Positions 1-9,158 of a DNA stretch of 64,000 bases are shown here, piece by piece. The translations under genes and the position numbers were made by a program. The stretch is from Limisoma sp963601185 (lineage in GTDB: Bacteria > Bacteroidota > Bacteroidia > Bacteroidales > Muribaculaceae): contig CAVCEE010000001.1 in assembly GCA_963601185.1 (NCBI GenBank), positions 186,001 to 250,000 of the forward strand, read 5' to 3'. Numbering within the stretch: position 1 is the stretch's first letter; the number at the start of each line of letters is the position of its first letter. The notes under the pieces were generated by a model, which ran no database searches, had not been told where the DNA came from, and worked only from the letters and a program-made list of their open reading frames with translations.

Positions 1-689
1 GAGTTGGTTGCCACGCCCTCGCGTATCATCGCCTCCACGTTGCTGTGGAGCGTGTCGAGCAGTTCGATGTAACTCTCTGCGAGTTTCTTCTTCTCGCCGA
101 GCGACACCACTTGCCAGTAGGCTGCGTCAACGGAGTAGACCACCTCACGGGCGGTGTTGTCGTAGAGGTTGTTTGCCACTTCCTGTCCCATCTCAGCCAT
201 CTTGTTGAGGGCGCGGATCTTGCCGCCCATATAAATCGGCTGGGTCATTGTCACTGCCCCGGCGAAGAGGTTGTGGATGTCGAAGGTCATGGCTGACTTC
301 GGGATTACGGCAACCTGCGACGGCACATACTGTCCGTTCACCTGGATGGGCACGCCGTCCGCGCCCTTGACCAGGTTGTAGTCGTAACTGCCGGTGGTGG
401 GGTTGAACGATTTGGTGGGGAGCATCTGGTCGCCCGAAAGGAGCGAAATCTCCTTCTGGTTGTAGAGATACGTCCCTGAGAAGTCAAATCCGGGCAGGTA
501 GCCTGCAAACGCTTGTTTCTTCTGATATTCTGCTGCCTTGATATGCTCTTGGGCAATCTGCATCGTTTTGTTGTTGCGCAGTGCCATGCTCCGGCACGAG
601 TCGAGCGGAATCGGCTGGCCGGCGTGGCTCACGGCAGTGGCGGATGCCAGTGCGGCAATCAAGAGAATGACTGGTTTTGTGATGTGCAT
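1..689 (-). CDS. TolC-family outer membrane efflux protein, N-terminal part (3' end beyond window)
   Basis: This is the first 229 residues of an outer membrane efflux protein; the gene continues past the left edge. The translation opens with a signal peptide (MHITKPVILLIAALASATA) followed by the typical TolC start, a repeat with LDSCRSMALRNNKTMQIAQE and a helix rich in Ala, Gln and Lys. A later stretch reads AGAVTMTQPIYMGGKI, the beta-strand/linker segment preceding the first long coiled-coil helix pair (LNKMAEMGQEVANNLYDN). Such proteins form trimeric outer membrane channels for tripartite pumps. Partner pump genes would lie to the left, outside the window, so the substrate is unknown. It follows the permease gene in the same direction with a 51-nt gap and may be its operon partner. 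Confidence 0.88.
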   Translation of the reverse strand, partial: MHITKPVILLIAALASATAVSHAGQPIPLDSCRSMALRNNKTMQIAQEHIKAAEYQKKQAFAGYLPGFDFSGTYLYNQKEISLLSGDQMLPTKSFNPTTGSYDYNLVKGADGVPIQVNGQYVPSQVAVIPKSAMTFDIHNLFAGAVTMTQPIYMGGKIRALNKMAEMGQEVANNLYDNTAREVVYSVDAAYWQVVSLGEKKKLAESYIELLDTLHSNVEAMIREGVATN

Positions 690-740
690 AGTCGTTATTT
701 ACAATCAAATTCGGTTGTAAAATTAACAACACTTGCGCAA

Positions 741-2015
741 TTATTGTTCTTCCCTTTTTTGCGAAAAGACAATGTGTTCAAGAAAAACGACTAATAGAAC
801 ACCAATTACAAATCCGTTGGTCAGAATTGGTTGCAGCGCGAGGGGCAGGTTGACCTCTACTGCATCGGGCAGAAAGGCCACAATCAGTGCCACGGCGAGG
901 GGCAGCGCGATGGTGAGGGAATGGCTGAAATTGGCGATAATTTTCTTGTCTGCCATCATCTCAAATGCCGATGCGAGTTGAAGCACAACAACATAGGTGA
1001 GCACGAGCCCAATCACCATGTCGGGCAGTTGGGTGAGCCACACCACTGCCGAGGGCAGGAGCGAGCAGACGATGAGTCCGATGGCGCAGGGCACTATCGT
1101 TATCCTCGAGGCGCATTTTGTGGAAGATACGATTCCGGGAGAAATAGAATAGTCTACCGGCCCGATGATGCCCATCATTCCGGCGAGAATGTTGCCGGCT
1201 CCGGTCACGGCGCAGCCGCGGCGTATGCGTCCGTCCTCCTCTGCGCCGATGAGGCTGCGGAGTGATTCTATCGAGCCTAACTCGTTGATAAGCAGTGCGA
1301 AGAAGCAAACGAGGAACGCAATGATTACCGACAGGTCAAATTCGGGCTTTATGATAATCTTGCTTATATCGGTCGTGTGGCTCACGGAAGCGACCTCGGG
1401 CAACTGGTTGAACAGGTAGTAGACCACCGTGCCGCCTATGGTTATTATCATCACCGTGAGCGACTTGCCGATGCCTTTCATTAGCCGTTCAAGCACGAAT
1501 GTGATGATGGTGCCGACGAGGAAGAACACGAAGCCGAAAAACTCCTTTCCCGGCTCGAACATCATCGAGATAATCACCGGGGCGAGGGTCATGGCTATCA
1601 GTCCGAGGATCACCACTATGACGCGCGGCGTGAAGATGCGCGTAATCTTCTTGAGCATGCCCGACAGGGAGACCATCAGCAGCACTGCGCCGCCGACGGC
1701 GATGGCAGTGTAGATGGCGTTGAAACTCGCGCTTGAGAATGCCGACAGGATGCCCACGAGCAACACTGCCGCCGACCCTACGACAAGGGGCATACGGTGT
1801 CCCCAGAAGGCTTGCACGAGCATCGTGAGGCCGTACACGAAATAGACGGATTGGAGGTAGGAGGTCTGCATCTGTATGTCGCCGTTGCCAAACTGGAGTT
1901 TGGCGAGGATGCTTACAGTCACCACGTTCGGGATGGCTATCATGAGCCATTGCAGTCCGTAGAGGAGGGTGTGGGAAAAGGGTGGCTTCTCGTCGAGCGT
2001 GTATTTCAGTTTCAT
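741..2015 (-). CDS. NCS2-family nucleobase (uracil/xanthine-type) permease
   Basis: A polytopic membrane protein of 424 residues that belongs by overall pattern to the nucleobase:cation symporter-2 (SLC23/UraA) family: multiple hydrophobic segments, an early stretch with LLYGLQWLMIAIPNVVTVS, and the family-type loop ELGSIESLRSLIGAEEDGRI followed by a small-residue-rich segment (VTGAGNILAGMMGIIGPVDY). These proteins import uracil, xanthine or urate with protons. Which one is transported cannot be told from the sequence. The start was chosen at MKLKYTLDEKPPF because the upstream in-frame extension overlaps the preceding glycosyltransferase gene. The adjacent glycosyltransferase ends 20 nt upstream, so the two may be cotranscribed, though no functional link is obvious. 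Confidence 0.82.
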   Translation of the reverse strand: MKLKYTLDEKPPFSHTLLYGLQWLMIAIPNVVTVSILAKLQFGNGDIQMQTSYLQSVYFVYGLTMLVQAFWGHRMPLVVGSAAVLLVGILSAFSSASFNAIYTAIAVGGAVLLMVSLSGMLKKITRIFTPRVIVVILGLIAMTLAPVIISMMFEPGKEFFGFVFFLVGTIITFVLERLMKGIGKSLTVMIITIGGTVVYYLFNQLPEVASVSHTTDISKIIIKPEFDLSVIIAFLVCFFALLINELGSIESLRSLIGAEEDGRIRRGCAVTGAGNILAGMMGIIGPVDYSISPGIVSSTKCASRITIVPCAIGLIVCSLLPSAVVWLTQLPDMVIGLVLTYVVVLQLASAFEMMADKKIIANFSHSLTIALPLAVALIVAFLPDAVEVNLPLALQPILTNGFVIGVLLVVFLEHIVFSQKREEQ

Positions 2016-2034
2016 AGCGGTTATGTTTTTAGGG

Positions 2035-3243
2035 TTATTCCCAAGTGTAGTTGCGTGCCTGAGGCGCTTTGCCGTTGCGCACAAGGTTGACCATCGGGCG
2101 CACGAAGCGGAACAACGGAAGGCTGAAGAAGAGCGTAGGCGACTGCAGCACCTTGGCTATGCGTCGCTGCGCTAAGATGTTGATGATCACTTCAGCGAGG
2201 TAGACTGCAAGTGCCAGCGATGCCAGTGCTATGGGCTTTGCCGAGGCTTCGCCGTTGGCTGCGAGCAGTGCTGGGTAGGCAATCCCTGCTGCGGTGAGCA
2301 GAAGAAAGGCGTAGTAGGCAATCTGCGTGAGTATCCGGATGCCGAGCATCTTCGACGGCAGGAATTTCTGCGTGAAGTAGTGGTGCTCCTTGTCGGCCTT
2401 GTAGAAATAGGCATAGTCCACATAGTGCGCTTCGAGGATGCTCTCAGGCGAGAGTTCCACTGTCACGTTGTCGCCGTCGGCAACCTGACTGACGAATATG
2501 TCGTCGTCGCCGTATTTGAGGTTGAGCGACGAGGAAAAGCCCTTTACGGAGAGGAATGCGCTGCGCTTGTAGGCTATGTTGTCGGCGTTGGCGCGGAATG
2601 TGTTGCCGTGGATGGCTGCGGCAAGGTAGCGCGCGGCGTCGGCGGTAGTGTCGTAGGAGCGGTAGCGGTGTCCGAGGGAGCGGTCATCGGCGTGGCGGTT
2701 GTGGCTGTAGCCGATTACCATATCGGTGTAGTCGTCGAAATGGCGGCCCATGGCGCGTAGCCACTGGCGGCTTTGGGGGAAGCAATGGGCGGAGGTCACA
2801 ACCACCACGTCGTGGCGTGCCGCCTTGATGCCGAGGGTGATGCCGAGTTTGCGCTTCGACACGTTGGCTGAACTGCCGGGGATGAATGTGGCACGGAGCG
2901 TGGGATGTGCCATCTGGAGGCGGATAATCGCGTCGTCGACCGCCTCCGACTTGTCCATATTCACCACAATTACCTCAAAGTCTGGGTAGTCCTGCTCCAT
3001 CATCAGAGGGATGCTCTCCTCCATGTAGTCGGCATCGGCGTGTGCGGCAAGCACAATCACCGACATTCCGGGCAGGGGAAGGGGCGTTTCTTCGCTGTCG
3101 GCATCCAGGGCGTTGTCTGCCAGCCAGTGCGACAGCGTGGCCTTGCGGCGTATCGCCACTGCCGACAGTAGCACAGCCAGTGCCAGTAGCAGTCCGTAGC
3201 CTATGGTTTCGTAGTTGTTTATGTCAAAAGGGAGAATATCCAT
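2035..3243 (-). CDS. Family 2 glycosyltransferase, membrane-anchored
   Basis: A 402-residue protein with one N-terminal transmembrane segment (about residues 15-33), a GT-A nucleotide-sugar domain (about 60-290) and two or three C-terminal membrane helices. The catalytic domain shows the GT2 opening (MSVIVLAAHADADYMEESIP), a DMVIGYSH stretch and the acidic metal-binding run YGDDDIFVSQVADG near residue 250. Such enzymes add a sugar to a lipid carrier or growing glycan at the inner face of the membrane. The acceptor is not identifiable. The chosen start, MDILPFDINNYE, lies 26 codons inside the longest open frame, just downstream of an AT-rich stretch suitable for a promoter. It reads into the permease gene with a 19-nt gap. 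Confidence 0.8.
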   Translation of the reverse strand: MDILPFDINNYETIGYGLLLALAVLLSAVAIRRKATLSHWLADNALDADSEETPLPLPGMSVIVLAAHADADYMEESIPLMMEQDYPDFEVIVVNMDKSEAVDDAIIRLQMAHPTLRATFIPGSSANVSKRKLGITLGIKAARHDVVVVTSAHCFPQSRQWLRAMGRHFDDYTDMVIGYSHNRHADDRSLGHRYRSYDTTADAARYLAAAIHGNTFRANADNIAYKRSAFLSVKGFSSSLNLKYGDDDIFVSQVADGDNVTVELSPESILEAHYVDYAYFYKADKEHHYFTQKFLPSKMLGIRILTQIAYYAFLLLTAAGIAYPALLAANGEASAKPIALASLALAVYLAEVIINILAQRRIAKVLQSPTLFFSLPLFRFVRPMVNLVRNGKAPQARNYTWE

Positions 3244-3290
3244 ACAATCGTTTTGAGTCACAAAAATACTAATTTTTTGCCTATTCTGCA

Positions 3291-3325
3291 CAAAAAAGTG
3301 GGGCGGCACACCGTGCCGCCCCACT
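3291..3325 (-). terminator. Rho-independent terminator for the FnIII protein gene at 3352-5859
   Basis: A perfect 13-bp stem (AGTGGGGCGGCAC / GTGCCGCCCCACT) closes a 3-nt loop, and on the minus strand it is followed directly by six T residues. It sits 27 nt past the stop codon of the upstream secreted-protein gene. Confidence 0.9.
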
Positions 3326-3351
3326 GAGAGGTTATGGTTTGCGCCGTTGCG

Positions 3352-5859
3352 TTAGCGCGCCACTTTCGTCGCTTTGTTGCCGACCTTGATGATATACACT
3401 CCGTGACCGCCGAGCGAGATGTCGTGGCTAAGAGCGCCTGCCGCTGCGTTGTAGACCACGCGGCCGTCGAGCGTGTATGCCGATACTGGCATTGCGCTGT
3501 CGAGCGTCACGGTCACGCCGTTGGCTGTAGGCAGGATTTTGTAGTTGTTGTCGGCGGTTACGCTGTTCACGCTTGCGTTGCGGTCGCTGACAATGATGAA
3601 GTCGGAGAATCCGCTCTCTTCTGACACATTGCCTTCGATAAGTTTGACGGCATAGACCATATACATAAACGAGTCGTTGGGGTCGATGCCCTTGGTGTCT
3701 ACGTTGTAGGAGGTGTAGTAGGTACCGTCAACCAGATATAAGAAGTCGATTTCCGTTTTGTTCGGGAAGTTTTGGGTGATGTCCAAGTTCTTGAAGAGCA
3801 CATAGCCCGACTCTTCGCCCTCGGCGCTGATTGAAATCTGGTAAGCCGGCATGCCGCAGTCCACATCCACTTCGTAGGTGCCTTCACCGTCGCTGAGGTC
3901 CACTGTTGCCTCTTTGCCGATGCCGTCGTATTTTACTGCCACGACAGCCTTGGTTGCGTTCTTGGCATAGGCGGTGAACTTCACCTTCACTTTGCCGCCG
4001 TTTTCGCTTGGGAACAGGTTATCGGAGATGATGCCGCCCTTTGTCTGGCCGCTGCCCACCATAAAGCCGATCATACCGTTTGCACCTGCCGGCTGGTTGA
4101 TTGTCCAGTTGTAGCGGTTGCCGTACTTGTAGTCGAGAATAAACGCGCTTTCGCCCTCTTCAACCATTTCGTCGGTCACAGGATTGTCGACTGTGCCCGT
4201 GGTCCATGCGTCAAACTTCGACGTGAAGAGGTTGTAGTCCTCGCCGGCTGCCACGGTGTGGTATTGCCATACGCCGATCATATAGGCGTCAGCGTTCTCC
4301 ACGGCTTCCCAGTTGGCTGTAAAACTGTCAGCAGTCACGTTGGTTGCATCCAGGGCAACAGGGGCGTCGAGTGTTGCTTCGGTCACCATCACGTCTTTTG
4401 AGTAGTCCGACACGACGTCGCCTTTCTTGGCACGCACGTTATAGTAGTAAGTGTGGCTCATATCGAGTCCTGTCACATTGTAAGAGCAACCGTCGGTCAC
4501 TTCAAAGTCCTTGAGGGCATACACCTTATTCGACTCGGTGTTTTCTTTGCCGTAGGTGTAACTTACGTCGTCGATTCCCACGTTGCCTGCCCCTATGGTG
4601 TATTTGAGTCGCAGTTTCACGATGTCGCTGTTGTCAATCGTGTAGGACAGAACGCCGGCAAAGTTCTTCGTCACGTCGGCTGATGTCCATTCGCCAATTT
4701 CCGACCACTCTGTGCCGTTGTAGGCTTCAAAGGTGATTTTGCTGTTATCTGCGCCTTGCATCTTCAGCCAGAACGAGAATTTCTCGATTGGCTCGTCGGT
4801 AAGCGGTGTCTCGATGTAGTCGTCGGTAGCGTCGAAGCAGAGCGACACTCCAGCTGAACTGTAGTTGCCTTCGGTGGTGTAGATTTCGCGGCTTGTGCCG
4901 TTGCTGCTGAGGTCGATGACCCAGCCCTCTGGGAAGGTTGAGTTTTCAGTGTCGATAAACTTGTTCTTGCTGCCAGTGCCAACGATGCCGTCGAAGCCTT
5001 CGGTCACGGTTACCGGACCGTCTTCGCTGTTCGACAGCATTTCGTTGTAGTAGAACACGTTGAGCAGATACGACTCAGCGTTGGTCACTTGTCCCCAAGT
5101 GGCTGCGAAGCCGTCGGCGGTGATGTTGGTCGCACTGTAGACCTTTGGTGCGGCAAGGGCATCGGACCTTACTTGCTTCACGGAGATGTCATCTACGAAG
5201 ATAGGCTGAGAGTAGGAGTAGATTTGCACGAGGTTTTTCGCGCTGCCGCCCTGCAGTTCAACCTGGTATTCTGTCCATTCTGACGAGATGGCGATAAACT
5301 TGTAGTCGAGGATGCTCGCCGACGGGTTGGTGGGGGAGTATGTGTTCATATCACACGACACAAGACAGAGGACGTCTCTGGTGCCTTCTGTCTGGGTACG
5401 CGTACGGAGGGTGAGGACGAATTTGCCCTCGTCCTCTGTCGAGTTGAACGTCGGGGTGTTGAGGAGTCCCGGCTCGTTGTTGTCATCAACACCGATGTAA
5501 ATGCATCCGCCAGCCTGGTAAATCAGTTCGCCGCCCCAGCCTGCCACGTTGGTGTATTGAGGGTCGATTGTGAGTGTCTCGGCATCGGCAATGGAGTAGA
5601 TGTCGGGATAGGTCTCGCTTCCTGAATCGCATTTCGAGAAGTCTTCCGACAGCAGGTCCACATAGACAGCCGTGTCGTCGAGGCTCTTTGTTGTTTTTTG
5701 TGCTGTTTTGGTCGTTTTAAGTGTGATTGGGGTTGTCTTCGTGGTCGGTACGGTCAGTCGGTGAGGGTGGTTAACGATTGTAGAGGCATTGATGCCTGCA
5801 AGTGAGACAAGGGCGCATCCGATAACGCCTAATGGTGAAAGAAGAAATGAACGTCTCAT
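3352..5859 (-). CDS. Secreted multidomain protein: choice-of-anchor-J / fibronectin III repeats with C-terminal sorting domain
   Basis: An 835-residue exported protein of unknown function. It starts with a signal peptide (about residues 1-26) and a Thr/Lys-rich linker (about 30-60). It then alternates jelly-roll-like choice-of-anchor-J modules (about 65-225, 290-435 and 545-700) with fibronectin type III modules marked by ATNITADGFAATWGQVTNAESY and the parallel LDATNVTADSFTANWEAVEN (about residue 505). The last 75 residues resemble a type IX/Por-type sorting domain: VSAYTLDGRVVYN, then GVYIIKVGNKATKVAR. Such proteins usually act at the cell surface in adhesion or polymer binding; that is family inference. 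It is monocistronic, isolated by terminators on both sides, and resembles the products of 23071-24933 and 25350-26468. Confidence 0.8.
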   Translation of the reverse strand: MRRSFLLSPLGVIGCALVSLAGINASTIVNHPHRLTVPTTKTTPITLKTTKTAQKTTKSLDDTAVYVDLLSEDFSKCDSGSETYPDIYSIADAETLTIDPQYTNVAGWGGELIYQAGGCIYIGVDDNNEPGLLNTPTFNSTEDEGKFVLTLRTRTQTEGTRDVLCLVSCDMNTYSPTNPSASILDYKFIAISSEWTEYQVELQGGSAKNLVQIYSYSQPIFVDDISVKQVRSDALAAPKVYSATNITADGFAATWGQVTNAESYLLNVFYYNEMLSNSEDGPVTVTEGFDGIVGTGSKNKFIDTENSTFPEGWVIDLSSNGTSREIYTTEGNYSSAGVSLCFDATDDYIETPLTDEPIEKFSFWLKMQGADNSKITFEAYNGTEWSEIGEWTSADVTKNFAGVLSYTIDNSDIVKLRLKYTIGAGNVGIDDVSYTYGKENTESNKVYALKDFEVTDGCSYNVTGLDMSHTYYYNVRAKKGDVVSDYSKDVMVTEATLDAPVALDATNVTADSFTANWEAVENADAYMIGVWQYHTVAAGEDYNLFTSKFDAWTTGTVDNPVTDEMVEEGESAFILDYKYGNRYNWTINQPAGANGMIGFMVGSGQTKGGIISDNLFPSENGGKVKVKFTAYAKNATKAVVAVKYDGIGKEATVDLSDGEGTYEVDVDCGMPAYQISISAEGEESGYVLFKNLDITQNFPNKTEIDFLYLVDGTYYTSYNVDTKGIDPNDSFMYMVYAVKLIEGNVSEESGFSDFIIVSDRNASVNSVTADNNYKILPTANGVTVTLDSAMPVSAYTLDGRVVYNAAAGALSHDISLGGHGVYIIKVGNKATKVAR

Positions 5860-5884
5860 AATTGTAGGAGTTTTATTGGATTGA

Positions 5885-5935
5885 GAAAAAAATTCACCCT
5901 TTCCTCCCTCTTTTCCAAAGGGGGGAAAGGATGAA
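5885..5935 (-). terminator. Rho-independent terminator downstream of serS
   Basis: Arms at 5893-5908 and 5920-5935 (TTCACCCTTTCCTCCC pairing with GGGGGGAAAGGATGAA, two mismatches) form a long hairpin 11 nt after the serS stop. It is followed on the minus strand by eight T residues. Confidence 0.87.
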
Positions 5936-5945
5936 TGGCATACTG

Positions 5946-7217
5946 TTAATCTATGATTTCAAACCCAGTGTAAGGCACGAGCGCTTTTGGGATGCGGATG
6001 CCTTCCGGGGTCTGGTTGTTTTCGAGCAACGCTGCCATAATGCGTGGCAACGCAAGGGCTGAGCCGTTGAGTGTGTGGCACAGTGTCATCTTCTTGTTGG
6101 CGTCGCGGTAGCGGCAGTGCAGACGGTTGGCCTGGTAACTTTCGAAGTTTGACACCGAACTTACCTCGAGCCAGCGTTTCTGTGCTGCCGAGTACACCTC
6201 GAAGTCGAATGTTATCGCCGACGTGAAACTCATATCGCCGCCACAGAGGCGCAGGATGTGCCATGGCAACTCGAGTTTCTCGAGCAGACCTTGCACGTGG
6301 TCCTTCATCTCTTCGAGGGCTGCGTAGGAGTTCTCAGGCTTCTCGATGCGCACAATCTCAACCTTGTCAAACTGGTGCAGACGGTTGAGACCGCGCACGT
6401 CCTTGCCGTAACTGCCGGCTTCGCGGCGGAAGCATGCAGAGTAGGCGCAGTTCTTTTTCGGGAGGTCCTTCTCGTCGAAAATCACGTCGCGGTAGATGTT
6501 GGTTACGGGCACCTCTGCCGTCGGGATGAGGTAGAGGTTGTCGAGGTTGCAGTGATACATCTGACCTTCCTTGTCGGGCAACTGTCCGGTGCCGATGCCT
6601 GATGCCTCGTTCACTACGTATGGCGGCTGGGTCTCAAGATAGCCGGCCTTTGATGCCTCGTCGAGGAAGAACTGTATGAGCGCGCGCTGCAGTTTCGCTC
6701 CCTTGCCGAAATACACGGGGAAGCCTGCACCGGTGATTTTCACTCCGAGTTCGAAGTCGATGAGGTTGTATTTCTTTGCCAGTTCCCAATGAGGGAGGGC
6801 GTCTTCAGGAAGGTCGGGCATCTCGCCGCCGGTCTTTTCCACCACGTTGTCCTCGGCGGTAGTGCCTTCAGGCACCATTGTGCACGGGGTGTTGGGGATG
6901 GAGAGCAAAATCTCGGTGATTTTGTCGGCAGCGGCCTTCACCTCTTCCTCGATAGCCTTGTTGGCGGCTTTCAGTTCTGCCACCTGTGCCTTTACGGCGT
7001 TGGCTTCGTCCTTGTTGCCAGCTTTCATAAGTGCGCCGATTTGGGCGGACAACTTGTTGAGTTCCGCTCCGTTCTGGTCGAATTTGGCCTGAGCCGCACG
7101 GCGGGCCTGGTCGAGTTCCAAAATCTCGTTGATGAGTTTCTCGGCGTCGAAATGTTTAACCGCAAGGCGTTTAACTATCTCTTGCGGATTTTCTTTTATA
7201 GCACCTAATGTAAGCAT
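5946..7217 (-). CDS. serS: Serine--tRNA ligase
   Basis: Charges tRNA-Ser (and tRNA-Sec if present) with serine in the cytoplasm. The 423-residue length is standard. The N-terminal 100 residues form the antiparallel coiled-coil tRNA-binding arm (alternating Ala/Lys/Glu, e.g. AELKAANKAIEEEVKAAADK). The class II catalytic core follows, with motif 2 (CFRREAGSYGKDVRGLNRLH, about residues 265-284) and motif 3 (LNGSALALPRIMAALLENNQ, about 384-403). It is downstream of yqeY and the division cluster in the same direction, but a 59-nt gap with a TAnnTTTG box suggests its own promoter. A strong terminator follows. Confidence 0.97.
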   Translation of the reverse strand: MLTLGAIKENPQEIVKRLAVKHFDAEKLINEILELDQARRAAQAKFDQNGAELNKLSAQIGALMKAGNKDEANAVKAQVAELKAANKAIEEEVKAAADKITEILLSIPNTPCTMVPEGTTAEDNVVEKTGGEMPDLPEDALPHWELAKKYNLIDFELGVKITGAGFPVYFGKGAKLQRALIQFFLDEASKAGYLETQPPYVVNEASGIGTGQLPDKEGQMYHCNLDNLYLIPTAEVPVTNIYRDVIFDEKDLPKKNCAYSACFRREAGSYGKDVRGLNRLHQFDKVEIVRIEKPENSYAALEEMKDHVQGLLEKLELPWHILRLCGGDMSFTSAITFDFEVYSAAQKRWLEVSSVSNFESYQANRLHCRYRDANKKMTLCHTLNGSALALPRIMAALLENNQTPEGIRIPKALVPYTGFEIID

Positions 7218-7242
7218 GTTTAATCCGTTCTAAATTTTTTTA

Positions 7243-7250
7243 CAAAAATA
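7243..7250 (-). promoter_or_regulatory. Candidate -7 box upstream of serS
   Basis: On the minus strand this reads TATTTTTG, an exact match to the Bacteroidetes TAnnTTTG -7 element, 26 nt before the serS start. No clear TTTG -33 element is seen at the usual 19-nt spacing, so support is partial. Confidence 0.4.
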
Positions 7251-7276
7251 ATAAAATTGTAGAGAAAGAAATGGCT

Positions 7277-7726
7277 TTAGGCAAGCAATTCCTTTACCTT
7301 GGCTGAAATCGCCTTTCCTTCTGCCTTTCCTGCCAGTTCCTTGGTGGCTGTGCCCATCACTTTGCCCATCTCCTTTGCCGAGGTTGCTCCCACGCGGGCG
7401 ATGATTTCCTTGAGCGCTGCCGTGAGTTCCTCGTCGGAGAGTTGTTTAGGCAGGTATTCTTCGATGATGGCTGCCTGCGCAAGTTCTTCCTGTGCGAGGT
7501 CGGCACGGTTCTGGTCGGTGTAGATCGATGCGCTTTCCTTGCGTTGTTTCACCATCTTGGCAAGGATTTTCAGAGCGGCATCGTCGCTCAGTTCGCCGTC
7601 GCCGCCCTTGGCGGTTTTGGCTTCAAGAAACTCTTTCTTAATGCCGCGGAGCGCTTCGAGGCGCACTTTGTCGCGGGCAAGCATTGCGGCTTTGATGTCG
7701 CCGCTAACTTTGTCAAACAAGTTCAT
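7277..7726 (-). CDS. GatB/YqeY-domain protein
   Basis: A 149-residue helical protein of the YqeY family, related to the tRNA-binding tail domain of the GatB amidotransferase subunit. It opens with LFDKVSGDIKAAMLARDK and contains the family segments RLEALRGIKKEFLEAKTA, AKMVKQRKESASIYTDQNR and EEYLPKQLSDEEL. The C-terminal half ends in GKVMGTATKELAGKAEGKAI, the small domain with a GxxMG-type turn. Its cellular role is unsettled; a part in aminoacyl-tRNA biology is suggested by the family. It sits 29 nt after ftsZ, the usual place at the end of Bacteroidetes dcw clusters. Confidence 0.9.
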   Translation of the reverse strand: MNLFDKVSGDIKAAMLARDKVRLEALRGIKKEFLEAKTAKGGDGELSDDAALKILAKMVKQRKESASIYTDQNRADLAQEELAQAAIIEEYLPKQLSDEELTAALKEIIARVGATSAKEMGKVMGTATKELAGKAEGKAISAKVKELLA

Positions 7727-7755
7727 ATCGATATGATGTTTTTAAGTTTTTGTTA

Positions 7756-9141
7756 TCAAAATTCTATCTCACGGCTGTTTTTCTCCTCCGTGCCGGGGGT
7801 TGCCGCTGGCTTCGCTGCCGGCTGTGCCGCTGGTTTCGTTTCCGAAATCTGCCGCCACTCCTCGCGCAGACTGTTGTCGTTGCCGCGGCGGTAGGTAGGA
7901 TTCTTCTCGAAGAAGTTGATCAGCACGTCGTTGTCCATCTGGTTGGGCGTGAGGATGATGTAGTTTGCGCTGGCTTTCTTGCGCTTCTGCGCGTCAATCT
8001 TGTCCGTGCCGTAGATGTCCTTGATTTCCTGCTGGGTGTCGGGTTTTGGCTCTGGCTTTTCAGGCTGCGGCTTCGGGCGACCGAAGATGGTGCGCGACTG
8101 GCCTTTCACCTTCACCTCGTCGTTGAGGCTCACGTCGAAGCCAGAGGCGAGGATGGTGATTTTCACCTTGTCGCCGAGCGTGTCGTCGAGCGATGTACCC
8201 CAAATCACGTCCACATCGTGCGAGAAGTTGATCATAAACTCCTCAATCTCCTGCGTCTCGCCCATCTTCAACTTATGCTCGGCGTTGGGCGAGTAGTAGA
8301 GGTTGAAGAGTATGCGTTTCGACGACTGCACGTCGCGGTTCTTGAGCAGCGGTGAGTTGAGCGCGTCCTCGATGGCCTTGGTCACGCGGTTCTCGCCCTC
8401 GCCGTAGCCGGTAGAGATAATCGCCGTGCCGCCGTTTTCAAGGGTGGTTTTCACGTCCTTGAAGTCGAGGTTAATCTTGCCCTTTGTGTTGATCATCTCG
8501 GAGATGCTCCGTGCCGCGTCGGTCAGCGTCTCATCGGCCTTGTCAAATGCGTTGTCGAAGTCGAGGTCGCTGTATATGTCGTTGAGGCGCTGGTTGTTGA
8601 TCAGAAGCAGCGCATCGACGTATTTGCGCATCTCTTCCGCTCCTGCCAGGGCCTTCTCGATTTTCTTCATGCCTTCGAAGATAAACGGCACTGTGACGAT
8701 GCCCACCGTTAGCATACCGTGCTCACGCGCTATGCGTGCCACCACTGGCGATGCGCCGGTGCCGGTGCCGCCGCCCATTCCGGCGGTGATAAACACCATC
8801 TCGGTGTCGTCGTCAAAGAGGTCGCCCAACTTGTCGGCGGTCTCTTCCGCCGCCTGGCGTGCCACGTCGGGGATGTTGCCTGCTCCGAGACCTTCCTTGC
8901 CGAGTTGCACATGGGTGGGTACGGGCGACTGCTTGAGAGCCTGGTAGTCGGTGTTGGTTACTACAAACGTGACGCCGGGGATGTTCTGCTTGTACATATA
9001 GTTGACTGCGTTGCAGCCACCACCGCCCACGCCGATAACCTTGATTATCGCCTTGCCGTTTTCCTTGAAACTGCTGAACCCCTTCTCTTCCATCTGGAAT
9101 ACGTCGGAGTTTGCTATCTTGTCGAGGTTGTTGTCTTCCAT
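7756..9141 (-). CDS. ftsZ: Cell division protein FtsZ
   Basis: The tubulin-like GTPase that forms the division ring at midcell. The 461-residue protein has a short N-terminal extension and the GTP-binding core with IKVIGVGGGGCNAVNYM (about residue 34), the tubulin signature GMGGGTGTGASPVVA (about 122) and the T7-loop region with NxDFxD (KINLDFKDVKTTL). After the core, about 130 residues form a variable linker rich in Lys, Pro and Gln. The typical FtsA/ZipA-binding tail is not obvious; the protein ends EEKNSREIEF. It lies 17 nt downstream of ftsA in the division cluster. Confidence 0.98.
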   Translation of the reverse strand: MEDNNLDKIANSDVFQMEEKGFSSFKENGKAIIKVIGVGGGGCNAVNYMYKQNIPGVTFVVTNTDYQALKQSPVPTHVQLGKEGLGAGNIPDVARQAAEETADKLGDLFDDDTEMVFITAGMGGGTGTGASPVVARIAREHGMLTVGIVTVPFIFEGMKKIEKALAGAEEMRKYVDALLLINNQRLNDIYSDLDFDNAFDKADETLTDAARSISEMINTKGKINLDFKDVKTTLENGGTAIISTGYGEGENRVTKAIEDALNSPLLKNRDVQSSKRILFNLYYSPNAEHKLKMGETQEIEEFMINFSHDVDVIWGTSLDDTLGDKVKITILASGFDVSLNDEVKVKGQSRTIFGRPKPQPEKPEPKPDTQQEIKDIYGTDKIDAQKRKKASANYIILTPNQMDNDVLINFFEKNPTYRRGNDNSLREEWRQISETKPAAQPAAKPAATPGTEEKNSREIEF

Positions 9142-9158
9142 ACTCGTTGTCTTTTCTT